64,000 bases of DNA from RYN-230 sp963717125 (GCA_963717125.1 CAVQVG010000015.1:62001-126000), one strand, 5' to 3'; shown: positions 54,107-63,530, counted from the first letter of the stretch. A program made the numbers and translations. The notes: generated by a model not told the origin, from the sequence alone.

Positions 54107-54745
54107 TCAGAGGTCGATCACCGCGCCCACGTCCACCCGGCTGAACGCAGTGTCATCCTTGCCGCACATCGGCAGGAAGTTGTCCAGCACCGCGAGCCCG
54201 ATCTCGTTGAACAGCCCCTCGTGGATGACGTAGCCGCGCTCCGGGCCGACCGCGCGGGCATAGTCGATCATCTCGCCGGTCTTCAGCCACGGCCCACTGG
54301 CCGGCAGCAGCAGGGTCTGCACCGGGTCCTGCGGCACGGTGAACGAATCGCCCGGATGGAACACCATCCCGTCCACCAGGAACCCGGTGTTCTCGATCAC
54401 CGGGATGTCCCGGTGCAGCACCGCGTGCAGGTGCCCGTACGCGTGCACGTCGAAGCCGGCCACGCTGAACGCGTCCCCGTCGTCCACAAGGTGCACCTGG
54501 TCCTGGCTGAACCCGGCGAACTGGCTGGCCACCGACGCGTTGGTCCATAGTTGCAGGCCGGCGTCCACGGTCAGCGCGGCACGGAGCCCGTCCGCGTCGA
54601 AGTGGTCGAAATGCTCATGCGTGACGAGCACCGCGCTGGCCCCGTCCAGGGCCCGCGGCATACTCCACGCGGCCGGGTCGATGACCAGGACGACCCCGTC
54701 CTTCTCCAGCCTGACACAGGCATGTTCCAGCTTGGTGAGCCGCAT
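54107..54745 (-). CDS. Metallo-beta-lactamase-fold hydrolase
   Basis: 212 residues from the ATG at 54745, ribosome site gggaga. The zinc site begins with VTHEHFDHFDADGLRAAL (HxHxDH). Later ligands are His in AVLHRDIPVIENT and Asp in MVFHPGDSFTV, and the last His in YVIHEGLFNEIG. The pattern is that of the UlaG/lactonase-like branch. It is divergent from the phosphoesterase and may share its promoter; the substrate is unknown. Confidence 0.88.
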   Translation of the reverse strand: MRLTKLEHACVRLEKDGVVLVIDPAAWSMPRALDGASAVLVTHEHFDHFDADGLRAALTVDAGLQLWTNASVASQFAGFSQDQVHLVDDGDAFSVAGFDVHAYGHLHAVLHRDIPVIENTGFLVDGMVFHPGDSFTVPQDPVQTLLLPASGPWLKTGEMIDYARAVGPERGYVIHEGLFNEIGLAVLDNFLPMCGKDDTAFSRVDVGAVIDL

Positions 54746-54908
54746 CTGTTCTCCCAAAATTAAGCCGATATCCGCGACCTTACCGGCCGCATCTCTGCGC
54801 ACCAGGGGGCACCCGTGCCACCATGGTTGCCGTTTCGCGGCATCTCAGGGGAGCGCCGCAGGGTCACCTCGAATCTCAACCTCGAACGCGGGTCAACGGA
54901 GGCTGCGA

Positions 54909-56324
54909 ATGACGCCAGGTGGAACCAACCTGTCCGAGGTCCAGCACGTCGTCGTGCTGATGCTGGAGAACCGGTCCTTCGACCACATGCTCGGCTACCT
55001 GTACAGCGGCTCGGGCAACGTGTCCCCGGCCGGGCACCCGTTCGACGGGCTGTCCGGGACCGAGACGAACTCCCCCGCCTCGGGGCCGCCGGTCAGCGTG
55101 TTCAAGATCGAGCCCAGCACGCCGAACGCCTACTTCATGCCGGGCGCCGACCCCGGCGAGGGGTACATGGCCGCCAACAGCCAGTTGTTCGGCAGCGTGA
55201 ACGGCCCGGCCACCCCGGCTGCGGTGCCCGCGATGGACGGCTTCGTCCAGGACTTCGCCTACACCCTGACCTGGCAGTCCCGGGAGGGCACCTGGTCCAT
55301 CCTGCCCGGCACCACGGCCAGCGACATCATGGGCTGCTTCACGCCGGAAGCGCTGCCGGTGCTGTCCGCGCTGGCCACCGGGTACGCGGTATGCGACCAG
55401 TGGTTCTCCTCGGTGCCCACGGAGACGCTGCCGAACCGGGCGTTCGCCTGCTCGGCGACCAGCCAGGGGCACATGGACGACAAGACGCACACGTTCACCA
55501 CGCCGTCCATCTTCGGCCTGCTCGGCTCGCACAGCCTCGGCTGGGCCATCTACGGTTACGACACCCAGCCGCTGACCAAGGACACGTTCACCGACATCAC
55601 CGGGGCGGACCCGAGCCATTTCGGCGTGTTCAGCGACTTCGCCGCGGCTGCCAAGGGCGGCACGCTGCCCGCGTTCACGTTCCTGGAGCCGAGCTGGAGC
55701 TCCACCGGCAACAGCCAGCACCCGAACTACGACGTCGCGCTGGGCGAGCAGCTCATCCACGACGTGTACGAGACGCTGCGCGAGGGTCCCGGCTGGCCGC
55801 AGACCCTGCTGGTGATCACTTACGACGAGCACGGCGGCTGCTACGACCACGTCCCGCCGCCGTCCGGCGCGACCCCGCCGGACAACGACGCGGGCGAGTT
55901 CGGCTTCGACTTCACCCGGTTCGGTGTGCGGGTGCCCGCCGTGCTGGTCTCCCCGCTGATCGCGCCGGGCACCGTGTACCGGGCGCCCGCGGGCAGCGCG
56001 CCGCTGGACCACACCTCGATCCTCAAGACCGTGCAGCAGCGCTGGGGCCTGCCGTCGCTGACCGCGCGGGACGCCGCCGCGCCCGGCTTCGGTGACGTGC
56101 TCACGCTGACCGCGCCGCGCACCGACGACGTGCTGGCCGCGGTGACCGTGCCGACCTCCAGCGGTCCGGGGCCGTCCGCCGGAATGCCCTCGCACCTGCA
56201 GGAAGTCCAGGCCGAGCTGGTCTCCCGCCAGTTCCCGGCCGGCCGGTCCGCCATACCGGGCGCGGCGGGCCCGGCACCGGTCACCGACGCGGCGCTGGCC
56301 AGCTACATCCGGGCCAACGCTTAG
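54909..56324 (+). CDS. Phosphoesterase family (phospholipase C/acid phosphatase-like)
   Basis: 471 residues from the ATG at 54909 with ribosome site ggagg. It starts HVVVLMLENRSFDHMLGYL, the metal-binding opening of bacterial phospholipase C and AcpA-type enzymes. Later motifs are WSILPGTTASDIMGCF, ETLPNRAFACSATSQGH and VITYDEHGGCYDHVPPP. It hydrolyses phosphate esters, for example in lipids or nucleotides. Homologues usually have a Tat signal; none is evident here, so export is uncertain. Confidence 0.9.
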   Translation: MTPGGTNLSEVQHVVVLMLENRSFDHMLGYLYSGSGNVSPAGHPFDGLSGTETNSPASGPPVSVFKIEPSTPNAYFMPGADPGEGYMAANSQLFGSVNGPATPAAVPAMDGFVQDFAYTLTWQSREGTWSILPGTTASDIMGCFTPEALPVLSALATGYAVCDQWFSSVPTETLPNRAFACSATSQGHMDDKTHTFTTPSIFGLLGSHSLGWAIYGYDTQPLTKDTFTDITGADPSHFGVFSDFAAAAKGGTLPAFTFLEPSWSSTGNSQHPNYDVALGEQLIHDVYETLREGPGWPQTLLVITYDEHGGCYDHVPPPSGATPPDNDAGEFGFDFTRFGVRVPAVLVSPLIAPGTVYRAPAGSAPLDHTSILKTVQQRWGLPSLTARDAAAPGFGDVLTLTAPRTDDVLAAVTVPTSSGPGPSAGMPSHLQEVQAELVSRQFPAGRSAIPGAAGPAPVTDAALASYIRANA

Positions 56325-56325
56325 T

Positions 56326-56366
56326 GCTAGCCCGGGGGGACGACCCCCCGGACCCCCCGGGCTAGC
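56326..56366. terminator. Bidirectional 14-bp hairpin
   Basis: 56326-56339 pairs perfectly with 56353-56366, loop of 13 bases, in the short gap between two convergent genes. Confidence 0.8.
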
Positions 56367-56371
56367 CGCGC

Positions 56372-57247
56372 TCAGCGGACGCGGCCGCCGACCGCCATCC
56401 GGGTGGCCAGTTCGGCGTCGATCTGCCTGGCCGCGTCCTGCAGCCGGGGCAGGAACTGCTTCTCCAGCGTGCGCATCGGCACCCGGGACGCGTGCGCGCT
56501 GGCGTTGATGGCCGCGACCACCCGGCCGGAGCTGTCCCGGATCGGCACCGCGATGGACCGCACCCCGGCCTCGAGTTCCTGGTCCACCGCGGCCCAGCCC
56601 TGCGCCCGGACCCGCGCCAGGATCTCACGCAGCACCGCCGGATCGGTCACCGTGTGCTCGGTCAGCTTGCGCAGGGTGGTCCGGCTCAGGTGCGCGTCGA
56701 GTTCCGCCTCCGGCAGCCAGGCCAGCAGCACGCGGCCCATCGAGGTCGGGTACGGCGGCAGCCGGGTGCCGACGGTGAGCGCGATGGTCATGATCCGGTT
56801 GGCCGAGGCGCGCGCCACGTACACGATGTCGTCGCCGTCCAGCACGCTGACCGAGCAGGACTCGTGCAGCTCCTCGGCCAGGTCTTCCAGGTGCGGCTGG
56901 GCGATCTGGGCGACGCTGAACGACGACAGGTAGGCGTAACCGAGCGCCAGCACCCGCGGCCGCAGCGAGAACTGCCGGCCGGAACTGCCCACGTAGCCGA
57001 GCTCCTGCAGAGTGAGCAGGAACCGGCGGGCCGCCGCCCGGGTCAGCCCGGTCCGCTCGGCCACCTCGGACAGGGTGAGCGAGGGCCGCTCGGAGGAGAA
57101 ACACCGGATGACGGCCAGCCCGCGGTCCAGGGACTGGACGAAGTCAGTGCGGCGCCCCGGGGTTGCGGTGGTGGCAGAACCGGGTTTGGTGTCGCTGATG
57201 GCCTCGTCCGGGGGCGTGCTGCCAGGTTCGCTGCCGTCAGTGTTCAC
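56372..57247 (-). CDS. IclR-family regulator (PcaR/PobR-like)
   Basis: 291 residues from the GTG at 57247. After a 35-residue leader, the winged HTH reads DFVQSLDRGLAVIRCFSSER, then LSEVAERTGLTRAAARRFLL. The ligand domain includes PHLEDLAEELHESCSVSVLD and AINASAHASRVPMRTLEKQF. This matches the beta-ketoadipate branch (PcaR/PobR) regulators for aromatic acid use. No such catabolic genes adjoin it; the nearest neighbour is a Gfo/Idh enzyme on the same strand. Confidence 0.9.
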   Translation of the reverse strand: MNTDGSEPGSTPPDEAISDTKPGSATTATPGRRTDFVQSLDRGLAVIRCFSSERPSLTLSEVAERTGLTRAAARRFLLTLQELGYVGSSGRQFSLRPRVLALGYAYLSSFSVAQIAQPHLEDLAEELHESCSVSVLDGDDIVYVARASANRIMTIALTVGTRLPPYPTSMGRVLLAWLPEAELDAHLSRTTLRKLTEHTVTDPAVLREILARVRAQGWAAVDQELEAGVRSIAVPIRDSSGRVVAAINASAHASRVPMRTLEKQFLPRLQDAARQIDAELATRMAVGGRVR

Positions 57248-57256
57248 ATTGCGAAC
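57242..57256 (-). promoter_or_regulatory. Dyad over the IclR start codon
   Basis: gttc and gaac flank a 7-base centre at 57242-57256 and cover the GTG start. A possible autoregulatory operator. Confidence 0.4.
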
Positions 57257-57291
57257 GATAGCGCGCTTAGCGGCAGGAGGCCAGCAACCGG

Positions 57292-58302
57292 TCAGCGCGC
57301 GCCACGCACCGGCAGCTCCGCAGCCTGGTACACCGCGTCGATCACGAGCATATTGGCCACCGCGTCCTCGGGCGTGGTCAGCACCGGATCGCCGTGCAGC
57401 ACCGCCGCCGCGAACGCGCGGAGCTGGTGCGTGTAGCTGGACTCGCCGTGGACCCGCTCGTGCCGGGTGTACCCGTCCGCGCTCACCGTAAGCCGGTTGT
57501 ACCGCTGCGGCGACACGTAGTTGAACACGCGCATCACACCGCGGTCGCCGACCGCCTTGGCGTCCAGCCGGAGCAGCTGGCCGGACCACAGCGAGGCGGT
57601 CATCCGGCCCAGCACCCCGCCCGGGAAGCGGAACGACGCGGACATGGCCCGGTCCACCGCCGGGCTCTGCAGCTTGGCCCGGGCCGCGACCACGTCGGGC
57701 TCACCGGGCCCCAGCATGCGCAGCCAGTTGATGGCGTAACAGCCCGCGTCCATGGTGGCCCCGCCGGCCAGCTCGTAGGAGTAGCGGATGTCGGAGAAGC
57801 GGGGCAGCGGGAAGCACAGCGAGGCCTCCAGGTAGCGCAGCGGGCCGATCTCGCCGTCCGTGCCCGGCCGCCGGCCGACCACCACGTCCTGCATCCGGCG
57901 GGCCAGCGGGTGGTAGCGGTAGTGGAACGCCTCCATCACGACCAGCCCGGCGGCCTTGGCCGCCGCCGCGACCTCGGTCGCCTCGACCGCGTTGGCGGTG
58001 AACGGCTTCTCGCACAGCACGTGCTTGCCCGCCTCGATGGCCCGCAGGGTCCAGGCCGCGTGCAGCGCGTTGGGCAGCGGGTTGTAGATGGCGTCGATGG
58101 CCGGATCGTCGAGCAGCGCCTGGTAGGAGGGGTGCACCCGGCGGATCCGGTGCCGCTCCGCGAACCGCCGGGCCCGTTCCGGGTCCCGGGCCGCGACCGC
58201 GCTGACCGTCACCTCAGGCAGCTGGCTGGCCGGCTTGATCAGCGCGGCCGACGTAATCCGCGCGGCGCCCAGCGTCCCGATCCGCAACCGGTCCACGGCC
58301 AC
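57292..58302 (-). CDS. Gfo/Idh/MocA-family oxidoreductase
   Basis: 336 residues; GTG 58302 or the GTG two codons later (58296), which sits seven bases from gcggagg. The dinucleotide fold is LRIGTLGAARITSAALIKPA. The catalytic Lys lies in HVLCEKPFTANA. The C-terminal part has MEAFHYRYHPLARRMQDVV and GGATMDAGCYAINWLRMLG (Asp/His active-site region). This is close to xylose/glucose-fructose dehydrogenase-like members. Its substrate is likely a sugar or inositol derivative. It is downstream of rlmB, on the same strand. Confidence 0.88.
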   Translation of the reverse strand: MAVDRLRIGTLGAARITSAALIKPASQLPEVTVSAVAARDPERARRFAERHRIRRVHPSYQALLDDPAIDAIYNPLPNALHAAWTLRAIEAGKHVLCEKPFTANAVEATEVAAAAKAAGLVVMEAFHYRYHPLARRMQDVVVGRRPGTDGEIGPLRYLEASLCFPLPRFSDIRYSYELAGGATMDAGCYAINWLRMLGPGEPDVVAARAKLQSPAVDRAMSASFRFPGGVLGRMTASLWSGQLLRLDAKAVGDRGVMRVFNYVSPQRYNRLTVSADGYTRHERVHGESSYTHQLRAFAAAVLHGDPVLTTPEDAVANMLVIDAVYQAAELPVRGAR

Positions 58303-58363
58303 CTCCGCTTCCCCTCAGTGTGACCTCGGTGCCCGCCTGGACGGCTCATCCTCGGCGGATGAG

Positions 58364-59416
58364 TCAGCCAGACCGGCGGCCCGCCACCGCGTACAGCGCG
58401 ACGCCCGCCGCCACGCCGGCGTTCAGCGACTCGGTCTGGGCCGCGATCGGGATGCGGACCAGCACGTCGCAGCGCTGCGTGATGAGCCGGGACAGCCCGC
58501 GCCCTTCCGACCCGACGACCAGCACCAGCGGCCCGGCGGCTAGGTCGAGTTCACCGAGCGGGGTCGGGCCCTGCGCGTCCAGGCCGGCCACGAACAGGCC
58601 GGCCTCCTGGTAGCTGGCCAGCGCCTGGGCCAGGTTCGGCGCCCGGGCCACCGGCACCCGGGCCAGCGCCCCGGCGGACGCCTTCCACGCGCCGGCGCTC
58701 ACCGATGCACTGCGCCGGGCCGGAACCAGCACGCCATGCCCGCCGAACGCCGCCACCGAGCGGACGATCGCGCCCAGGTTGCGCGGGTCGGTGACCGAGT
58801 CCAGCGCGACGATCAGTGGCGGCTCGCCCCGCTCCCGCGCGCGGTCCAGCAGGTCGGCCGGGTGAGCGTAATTGTAGGGCCGGATCTTCAGCGCCAGCCC
58901 CTGATGCACCGCGCCGCCGGTGAGCCGGTCCAGCTGGGACCGTCCCGCCTCGATGAGCGGGATCCCGGCGTCCGCGGCCAGCCGGATCGCGTCGGTCACC
59001 CGCTGGTCGGCGTCCAGCCGCGGCCCGGCGTACAGCACGGTGGCGGGAACCCGGGCGCGCAGCGACTCGAGCACCGGATTGCGCCCGGCCACCACCTCCG
59101 GGGCGTCACCGGCGCCGCGCGCCCGCTCGGCCGTCACCCGGTCCCGGCCCGCCGCCCCGGCTGTTCCTTCACTCTCTGCCGAACGCCCGCGCGTGCCCCG
59201 TGCCGTCGCGCCACCCCGGCCGCCAGTGGCCGGCCGGGCCGCCTGAGCGGCGCGCCGCTGGGCCGGATGCCCGGTCCGCATGTGCGCGGGCGGCGTCGGC
59301 CCCTTGCCTTCCAGCCGCTTCTTGCCGTAGCCGCCCGTCCCCGGCCTGGCCTTACCCGACTTGGTCCGGCCGCCTTTCCCGGACCGGCCCGCCCCACCGC
59401 TCGATCCCGCACTCAT
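58364..59416 (-). CDS. rlmB: 23S rRNA (guanosine-2'-O-)-methyltransferase RlmB
   Basis: 350 residues. A long basic, Gly/Lys/Arg-rich N-terminal extension of about 105 residues precedes the substrate-binding domain (VVAGRNPVLESLRARVPATV). The SPOUT core has LDSVTDPRNLGAIVRSVAAF, VVGSEGRGLSRL and RIPIAAQTESLNAGVAAGVA, the three TrmH motifs. It methylates ribose of G2251 in 23S rRNA. Its ATG overlaps the cysS stop, the classic actinobacterial pair. Confidence 0.93.
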   Translation of the reverse strand: MSAGSSGGAGRSGKGGRTKSGKARPGTGGYGKKRLEGKGPTPPAHMRTGHPAQRRAAQAARPATGGRGGATARGTRGRSAESEGTAGAAGRDRVTAERARGAGDAPEVVAGRNPVLESLRARVPATVLYAGPRLDADQRVTDAIRLAADAGIPLIEAGRSQLDRLTGGAVHQGLALKIRPYNYAHPADLLDRARERGEPPLIVALDSVTDPRNLGAIVRSVAAFGGHGVLVPARRSASVSAGAWKASAGALARVPVARAPNLAQALASYQEAGLFVAGLDAQGPTPLGELDLAAGPLVLVVGSEGRGLSRLITQRCDVLVRIPIAAQTESLNAGVAAGVALYAVAGRRSG

Positions 59417-60903
59417 CGCTTCAGCTCCCAGCGTGGCCCTTGCGGGGTGTCCTCGATGACCACGCCCGCCTCGCGCAGCGAGTCGCGGATCACGTCCGCG
59501 GCCGCGTAGTCCTTCCGCTCCCGGGCCGCCTGCCGCTGCACCAGCGCCACCCCGACCAGCGCGTCGACCACGGCGTGCAGGTCATCACCCGGGCCCGCGG
59601 TGGCCCACGGCTCGCCCAGTGGGTCGAGGCCGAGCACGCCGAGCATGGCGCGCACCTCGGCCAGCCGGGTCTCGGTCGTGCCGATGTCCCCGGCGGCCAG
59701 CGCGTTGTTACCGGCCCGCACGGTCTCGTGCAGCACGGCCAGCGCCTGCGGGATGCCCAGGTCGTCGTCCAGCGCGTCGGCGAACGCGGCCGGCACCAGG
59801 GTCAGCGTGGGTGCCACCCCGGTGTCGGGACCAGCGTCCGCGGCGCCGGCCGCCTCGGCCTCGGCTAGTGCCGCGGCCAGCGCGGCCGGCTCGTCGCCGG
59901 GCTCGCTGACCGGGCCGACCGCCTCGGTCGCCCGGGTGGCGAAGTTCTCGATCCGCCGGTACGCGGCCACCGCTTCGTCCAGCGCCTCGGTGGAGTACTC
60001 GATGCCGGACCGGTAGTGCGCCTGGCCCAGGTAGTAGCGCAGTTCGACCGGCCGGACCTCGGTCACCATGGCCTCGACCAGCAGCGAGTTGCCGAGCGAC
60101 TTGCTCATCTTCTCGCCGGCCAGCCCGACCAGGCCGTTGTGCAGCCAGTACCGGGCGAACCCGTCGCCGGCCGACCGGGACTGGGCGATCTCGTTCTCGT
60201 GGTGCGGGAAGACCAGGTCGAGCCCGCCGCCGTGGATGTCGAACGTGGCGCCCAGGTACTTGGTCGCCATGGCCGAGCATTCCAGATGCCAGCCGGGCCG
60301 GCCGGGTCCCCACGGGGTGTCCCAGAACGGCTCGCCCGGCTTGGCCCCCTTCCACAGCGCGAAGTCGCGCGGGTCCCGTTTGGCGTCGTTGGGCTCGGTG
60401 TCCTCGGCGGCCCGCATGTGATCGAGCCGCTGCCCGGACAGCGCGCCGTACTCCGGGTAGGAGTGCACGTCGAAGTAGACGCCGCCGCCGACCGCATAGG
60501 CGTGGTCGCTGTCGATCAGCCGGTGCATCAGAGTGATCATCTCGGGCACGTGCCCGGTCGCCCGCGGTTCCACGTCGGGTGGCACGCAGCCCAGCACGTC
60601 GTACGCGCGGGTGAACGCCCGCTCGTTCCGCTGCGCCACCAGCCACCAGGGGACGCCCTCACCGGCCGCCACCCGGATGATCTTGTCATCGATGTCGGTG
60701 ACGTTGCGGCAGAACGTGACCTGGTACCCGCTGGCCCGCAGCCAGCGGGTGAGCAGGTCGAACACCACACCGGACCTGATGTGGCCGATATGCGGCGGGG
60801 CCTGCACGGTGGCACCACACAGGTACAGCGACACCTGTCCGGGGATGACCGGGGTGAACTCGCGCACCGAGCGCGCGGCGGTGTCGTAAAGGCGTAGCGT
60901 CAC
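59413..60903 (-). CDS. cysS: Cysteinyl-tRNA synthetase
   Basis: 496 residues from a GTG at 60903. The class I motifs are PPHIGHIRSG (HIGH, near 38) and GEKMSKSLGN (KMSKS, near 264). Zinc ligands include Cys in YLCGATVQ and in HLECSAMATKYLG, with His in FPHHENEIAQS. It charges tRNA-Cys. In many actinomycetes ispD and ispF lie just upstream; here a GNAT gene is divergent instead, so the usual isoprenoid linkage is lost or elsewhere. Confidence 0.95.
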   Translation of the reverse strand: MTLRLYDTAARSVREFTPVIPGQVSLYLCGATVQAPPHIGHIRSGVVFDLLTRWLRASGYQVTFCRNVTDIDDKIIRVAAGEGVPWWLVAQRNERAFTRAYDVLGCVPPDVEPRATGHVPEMITLMHRLIDSDHAYAVGGGVYFDVHSYPEYGALSGQRLDHMRAAEDTEPNDAKRDPRDFALWKGAKPGEPFWDTPWGPGRPGWHLECSAMATKYLGATFDIHGGGLDLVFPHHENEIAQSRSAGDGFARYWLHNGLVGLAGEKMSKSLGNSLLVEAMVTEVRPVELRYYLGQAHYRSGIEYSTEALDEAVAAYRRIENFATRATEAVGPVSEPGDEPAALAAALAEAEAAGAADAGPDTGVAPTLTLVPAAFADALDDDLGIPQALAVLHETVRAGNNALAAGDIGTTETRLAEVRAMLGVLGLDPLGEPWATAGPGDDLHAVVDALVGVALVQRQAARERKDYAAADVIRDSLREAGVVIEDTPQGPRWELKR

Positions 60904-60949
60904 GCAGCAAGGTTACCGGGACCTGGACCTAGCCCGGCATTCTTGGACC

Positions 60950-61513
60950 ATGCAGATAAGGGATGCCACGGCCGAGGACTGGGCCGGGATCTGGGCCTTC
61001 ATGAGCCGCATCGTGGCCGCGGGTGACACGTTCTGCTGGGACCCCGGTACCACCTCGGAGCAGGCCCGCGCGATGTGGTGCCATGAACCGCCCGGCGCGA
61101 CGGTGGTCGCCGTCGGCCCGGACGGCGCCATCCTGGGCACCGCGGAACTGCATCCCAACCAGGGCGGCGGCGGCGCGCACATCGCCAACGCGGGGTTCAT
61201 GGTCAGCCCGGAGCACGGCCGCCGCGGCGTCGGGCGGGCCCTGGCCGAGCACATCCTGGACCGGGCCCGGGCCTACGGCTACCCGGCGATGCAGTTCAAC
61301 GCGGTGGTGGCGACGAACACCGGGGCCATCGCGCTGTGGCGGTCGCTCGGCTTCGAGGTGCTGGCCACCGTGCCGGACGGCTTCCGGCACCCCACCGAGG
61401 GCTACGTCGGGCTGCACATCATGTACCGAAAGCTGTTATCCAACACGCCCGAGACCTGCGCTTGCGATGAATTTCCGCAAGTCGCAGGGCCATCGGGCAT
61501 ATCGTCTCCTTGA
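60950..61513 (+). CDS. GNAT-family N-acetyltransferase
   Basis: 187 residues from ATG 60950, 46 bp divergent from cysS. Motif A is seen in FMVSPEHGRRGVGRALAEHI, with the acetyl-CoA pyrophosphate loop; a later part has FNAVVATNTGAIALWRSLGF. It acetylates an amine or amino acid, for example in detoxification. About 30 C-terminal residues after the core (CACDEFPQVAGPSG) are extra. No ribosome site is clear, so a leaderless mRNA is possible. Confidence 0.88.
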   Translation: MQIRDATAEDWAGIWAFMSRIVAAGDTFCWDPGTTSEQARAMWCHEPPGATVVAVGPDGAILGTAELHPNQGGGGAHIANAGFMVSPEHGRRGVGRALAEHILDRARAYGYPAMQFNAVVATNTGAIALWRSLGFEVLATVPDGFRHPTEGYVGLHIMYRKLLSNTPETCACDEFPQVAGPSGISSP

Positions 61514-61581
61514 CATCGCCAGTTCCTGGCCAGCGGGAGGGATTGACGTAGCACCGCCGCAGGAAGGACCAAGTAGGTTCG

Positions 61582-63252
61582 ATGAACGACAGTCCCGCGT
61601 CCGGGCCGCGGAGTCCTGATCCGTTCCCCGCACTCCGGGTGGTCGCGCTGATCGCCGCGATCCTCGGCGTGCTGGTCCTGGCGGCGGCTGCGTTCGTGCT
61701 GTCCTATCCCGGCATCCACCAGCTGGCCCGGACCGCGGGCATGTCGGTCACCCTGGCCCGGATCTTTCCGGTCATCTTCGACGCGCTGCTGATCGTGTCC
61801 ATCGCCGCGGTGCTGTCGCTACACGGCGCGGGCTGGTGGCGCCGCGGCTACTCGTGGCTGATCACGCTGCTGCTGCTGGCCGCGATGGCGGCCGGCGGCG
61901 TGCTGCACGCGCTGCACCCGCACGTCCCGCACCGCCCCGCCGCGGTGGCCGCGGCCGTGCTCCCGTGGGCGCTGCTGCTGATCGCGTTCAGCCTGCTGCT
62001 GTCCATGCTGCGGCAGTTCCGGCAGGCCCGGCTGAGCCCGGCCGCCGAGCCGGCCGCGCCCGCCCCGGCGCCCACCGGATCCCGCGCCGGGCTCGACGGG
62101 ATCTTCGGCACCGGCACCGGCACCGGTGGCAGCCGCATCGTCCCGGCCCAGCCCAGCCGGGCCGACCGGGGGCCGGGCCCGGCCACGCCGGCCAGCCCAG
62201 CCCCGGTCCCGGCCACGCCCGCCCCGGCCACGCCCGCCCCGGCGACGCCTGCCCAGGCCACGCCTGCGCCAGTCGCCGCCCGGACCAGCACTGTCCCGGT
62301 AACTCGCCCCGCGCCACCCCGTCCCGCCCCGGACCGCACCCCGGCCGATCAGCCAGCCGCCAGCCCGGCGGACACCAAGGCCACCGCCGCGGCCCCAGCC
62401 GACACCAAACCCGCCGACGCCCAACCCGCCGACGTCAGCCCGGCCGACAGCAGCCGCCCGGACACCAGGCCGACCGGGACCACGCCCGCGGAACCCGGTT
62501 CAGCCGGCCGCAGCCGCCCGGACGCGGGGCCAGCGGACAACAGCCGCCCGGACGCGGGGCCAGCGGACAACGACCGCCCGGACGCGGGGCCAGCGGACAA
62601 CAGCACGCCTACCGGGACCGGCTGGGCCGAGAGCAGCCGAGTCGGCGCCGGGACCGCCAGCCCTGCGGCCGCCGGCCCTGCGGCCGCCGACTCCGGCCGC
62701 GCCGGGTCGCCGGATCCCAAGCCAGCGGACGCCGGGCCGGCCGACCCCCGGACGGCCGAGCGCAAGTCCGCTGCCGCCAGCCCAGCCGGCCCCGCCGCGG
62801 CCGATACTGCCCCGGCCGGCACCGACCCCGCGGACGCCAGCGCCGGCCGAGGCGGCCTCGCCGAGACCAAGCCCGCGGACACCGACGCAGCCAGCACCGC
62901 GCCTGCTGACGTCGCGCGCAACGGTACCGGCCCGGCCAGCGGCCCGGACCCGGCCAGCGCCCCGAACCGGGCCGGCGCCGCCCCGGCCAGCGCCGCCCCG
63001 GCCGACGCCGCGCCAGGCCCTGACCCGGCCGCGGCCACGCCGGAGGAGACGCCGGCGGACGAAGCCGAATCCGCGCCGCCGCGCGCAGCCCGGCCGGCCA
63101 GCCCGGGCGAGCCGCCCGCCAGCCCGGGCGCGGGCGCCATCCACGTGCCACAGCAGCCGATGCGAGCCCCGGTGCCCGCGCCGTCCCCGCACTTTGACCG
63201 GCTGCGCAGCACGCCGACGCCGCCCGAGGACGACACCGACGCCGACTCCTGA
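61582..63252 (+). CDS. DUF2637-like membrane protein with long disordered tail
   Basis: 556 residues. Four membrane helices fill residues 18-150 (VVALIAAILGVLVLAAAAFV, LARIFPVIFDALLIVSIAAV, WLITLLLLAAMAAGGVLHAL, AAVLPWALLLIAFSLLLSM). This matches DUF2637, related to SpdB-type spread proteins. The remaining 400 residues are Ala/Pro/Asp-rich and unstructured, with repeats of RPDAGPADN. Such tails may span or bind the cell wall or contact DNA; the role is unknown. Confidence 0.8.
   Translation: MNDSPASGPRSPDPFPALRVVALIAAILGVLVLAAAAFVLSYPGIHQLARTAGMSVTLARIFPVIFDALLIVSIAAVLSLHGAGWWRRGYSWLITLLLLAAMAAGGVLHALHPHVPHRPAAVAAAVLPWALLLIAFSLLLSMLRQFRQARLSPAAEPAAPAPAPTGSRAGLDGIFGTGTGTGGSRIVPAQPSRADRGPGPATPASPAPVPATPAPATPAPATPAQATPAPVAARTSTVPVTRPAPPRPAPDRTPADQPAASPADTKATAAAPADTKPADAQPADVSPADSSRPDTRPTGTTPAEPGSAGRSRPDAGPADNSRPDAGPADNDRPDAGPADNSTPTGTGWAESSRVGAGTASPAAAGPAAADSGRAGSPDPKPADAGPADPRTAERKSAAASPAGPAAADTAPAGTDPADASAGRGGLAETKPADTDAASTAPADVARNGTGPASGPDPASAPNRAGAAPASAAPADAAPGPDPAAATPEETPADEAESAPPRAARPASPGEPPASPGAGAIHVPQQPMRAPVPAPSPHFDRLRSTPTPPEDDTDADS
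62511..62600 (+). repeat. Three 30-bp tandem repeats
   Basis: Units 62511-62540, 62541-62570 and 62571-62600 are nearly identical and encode the ten-residue unit RPDAGPADNS in the tail of the DUF2637 protein. Confidence 0.85.
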
Positions 63253-63277
63253 TCCGCCGCCTTCGCAGCCACCTCAC

Positions 63278-63530
63278 CACCCGGTGACGCCCGCCCGCAG
63301 CAACGTCCCCACCCGGTGACGCCCGCCCGGAGCAGCGTCCCCACCCGGTGACGGCGCCCGCAGCAACCTCCCCACCTGGTCACGACCGCCTGCAGCAACG
63401 TCCCCACCCGGTGACGGCTGCCCGCAGCAACGTCCCCACCCGATGACGCCCGGCCGCAGCCACGTCACCACCCGATGACGCCCGCCCGCAGCAACCTCCC
63501 TACCCGGGGACGGCTGTCGGCGGGGACGAC
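63278..63530. repeat. Eight-copy 32-bp tandem repeat array
   Basis: Copies start at about 63278, 63310, 63342, 63373, 63405, 63437, 63469 and 63501. Each begins with cacccggtgac or a close variant, then a GC-rich part with gcagcaacgtccc. The spacing is almost always 32. The period is not a multiple of three. It fills the gap between the DUF2637 and PPOX-like genes. Confidence 0.85.

Noticed and set aside
62349..63407. Long minus-strand frames opposite the DUF2637 gene
   Set aside because: They are shadows of an Ala/Pro-rich plus-strand gene and of the 32-bp array, without start signals.
63278..63530. CRISPR array
   Set aside because: The units are whole 32-bp tandem repeats; there are no unique spacers between constant repeats, and no cas genes are in the window.
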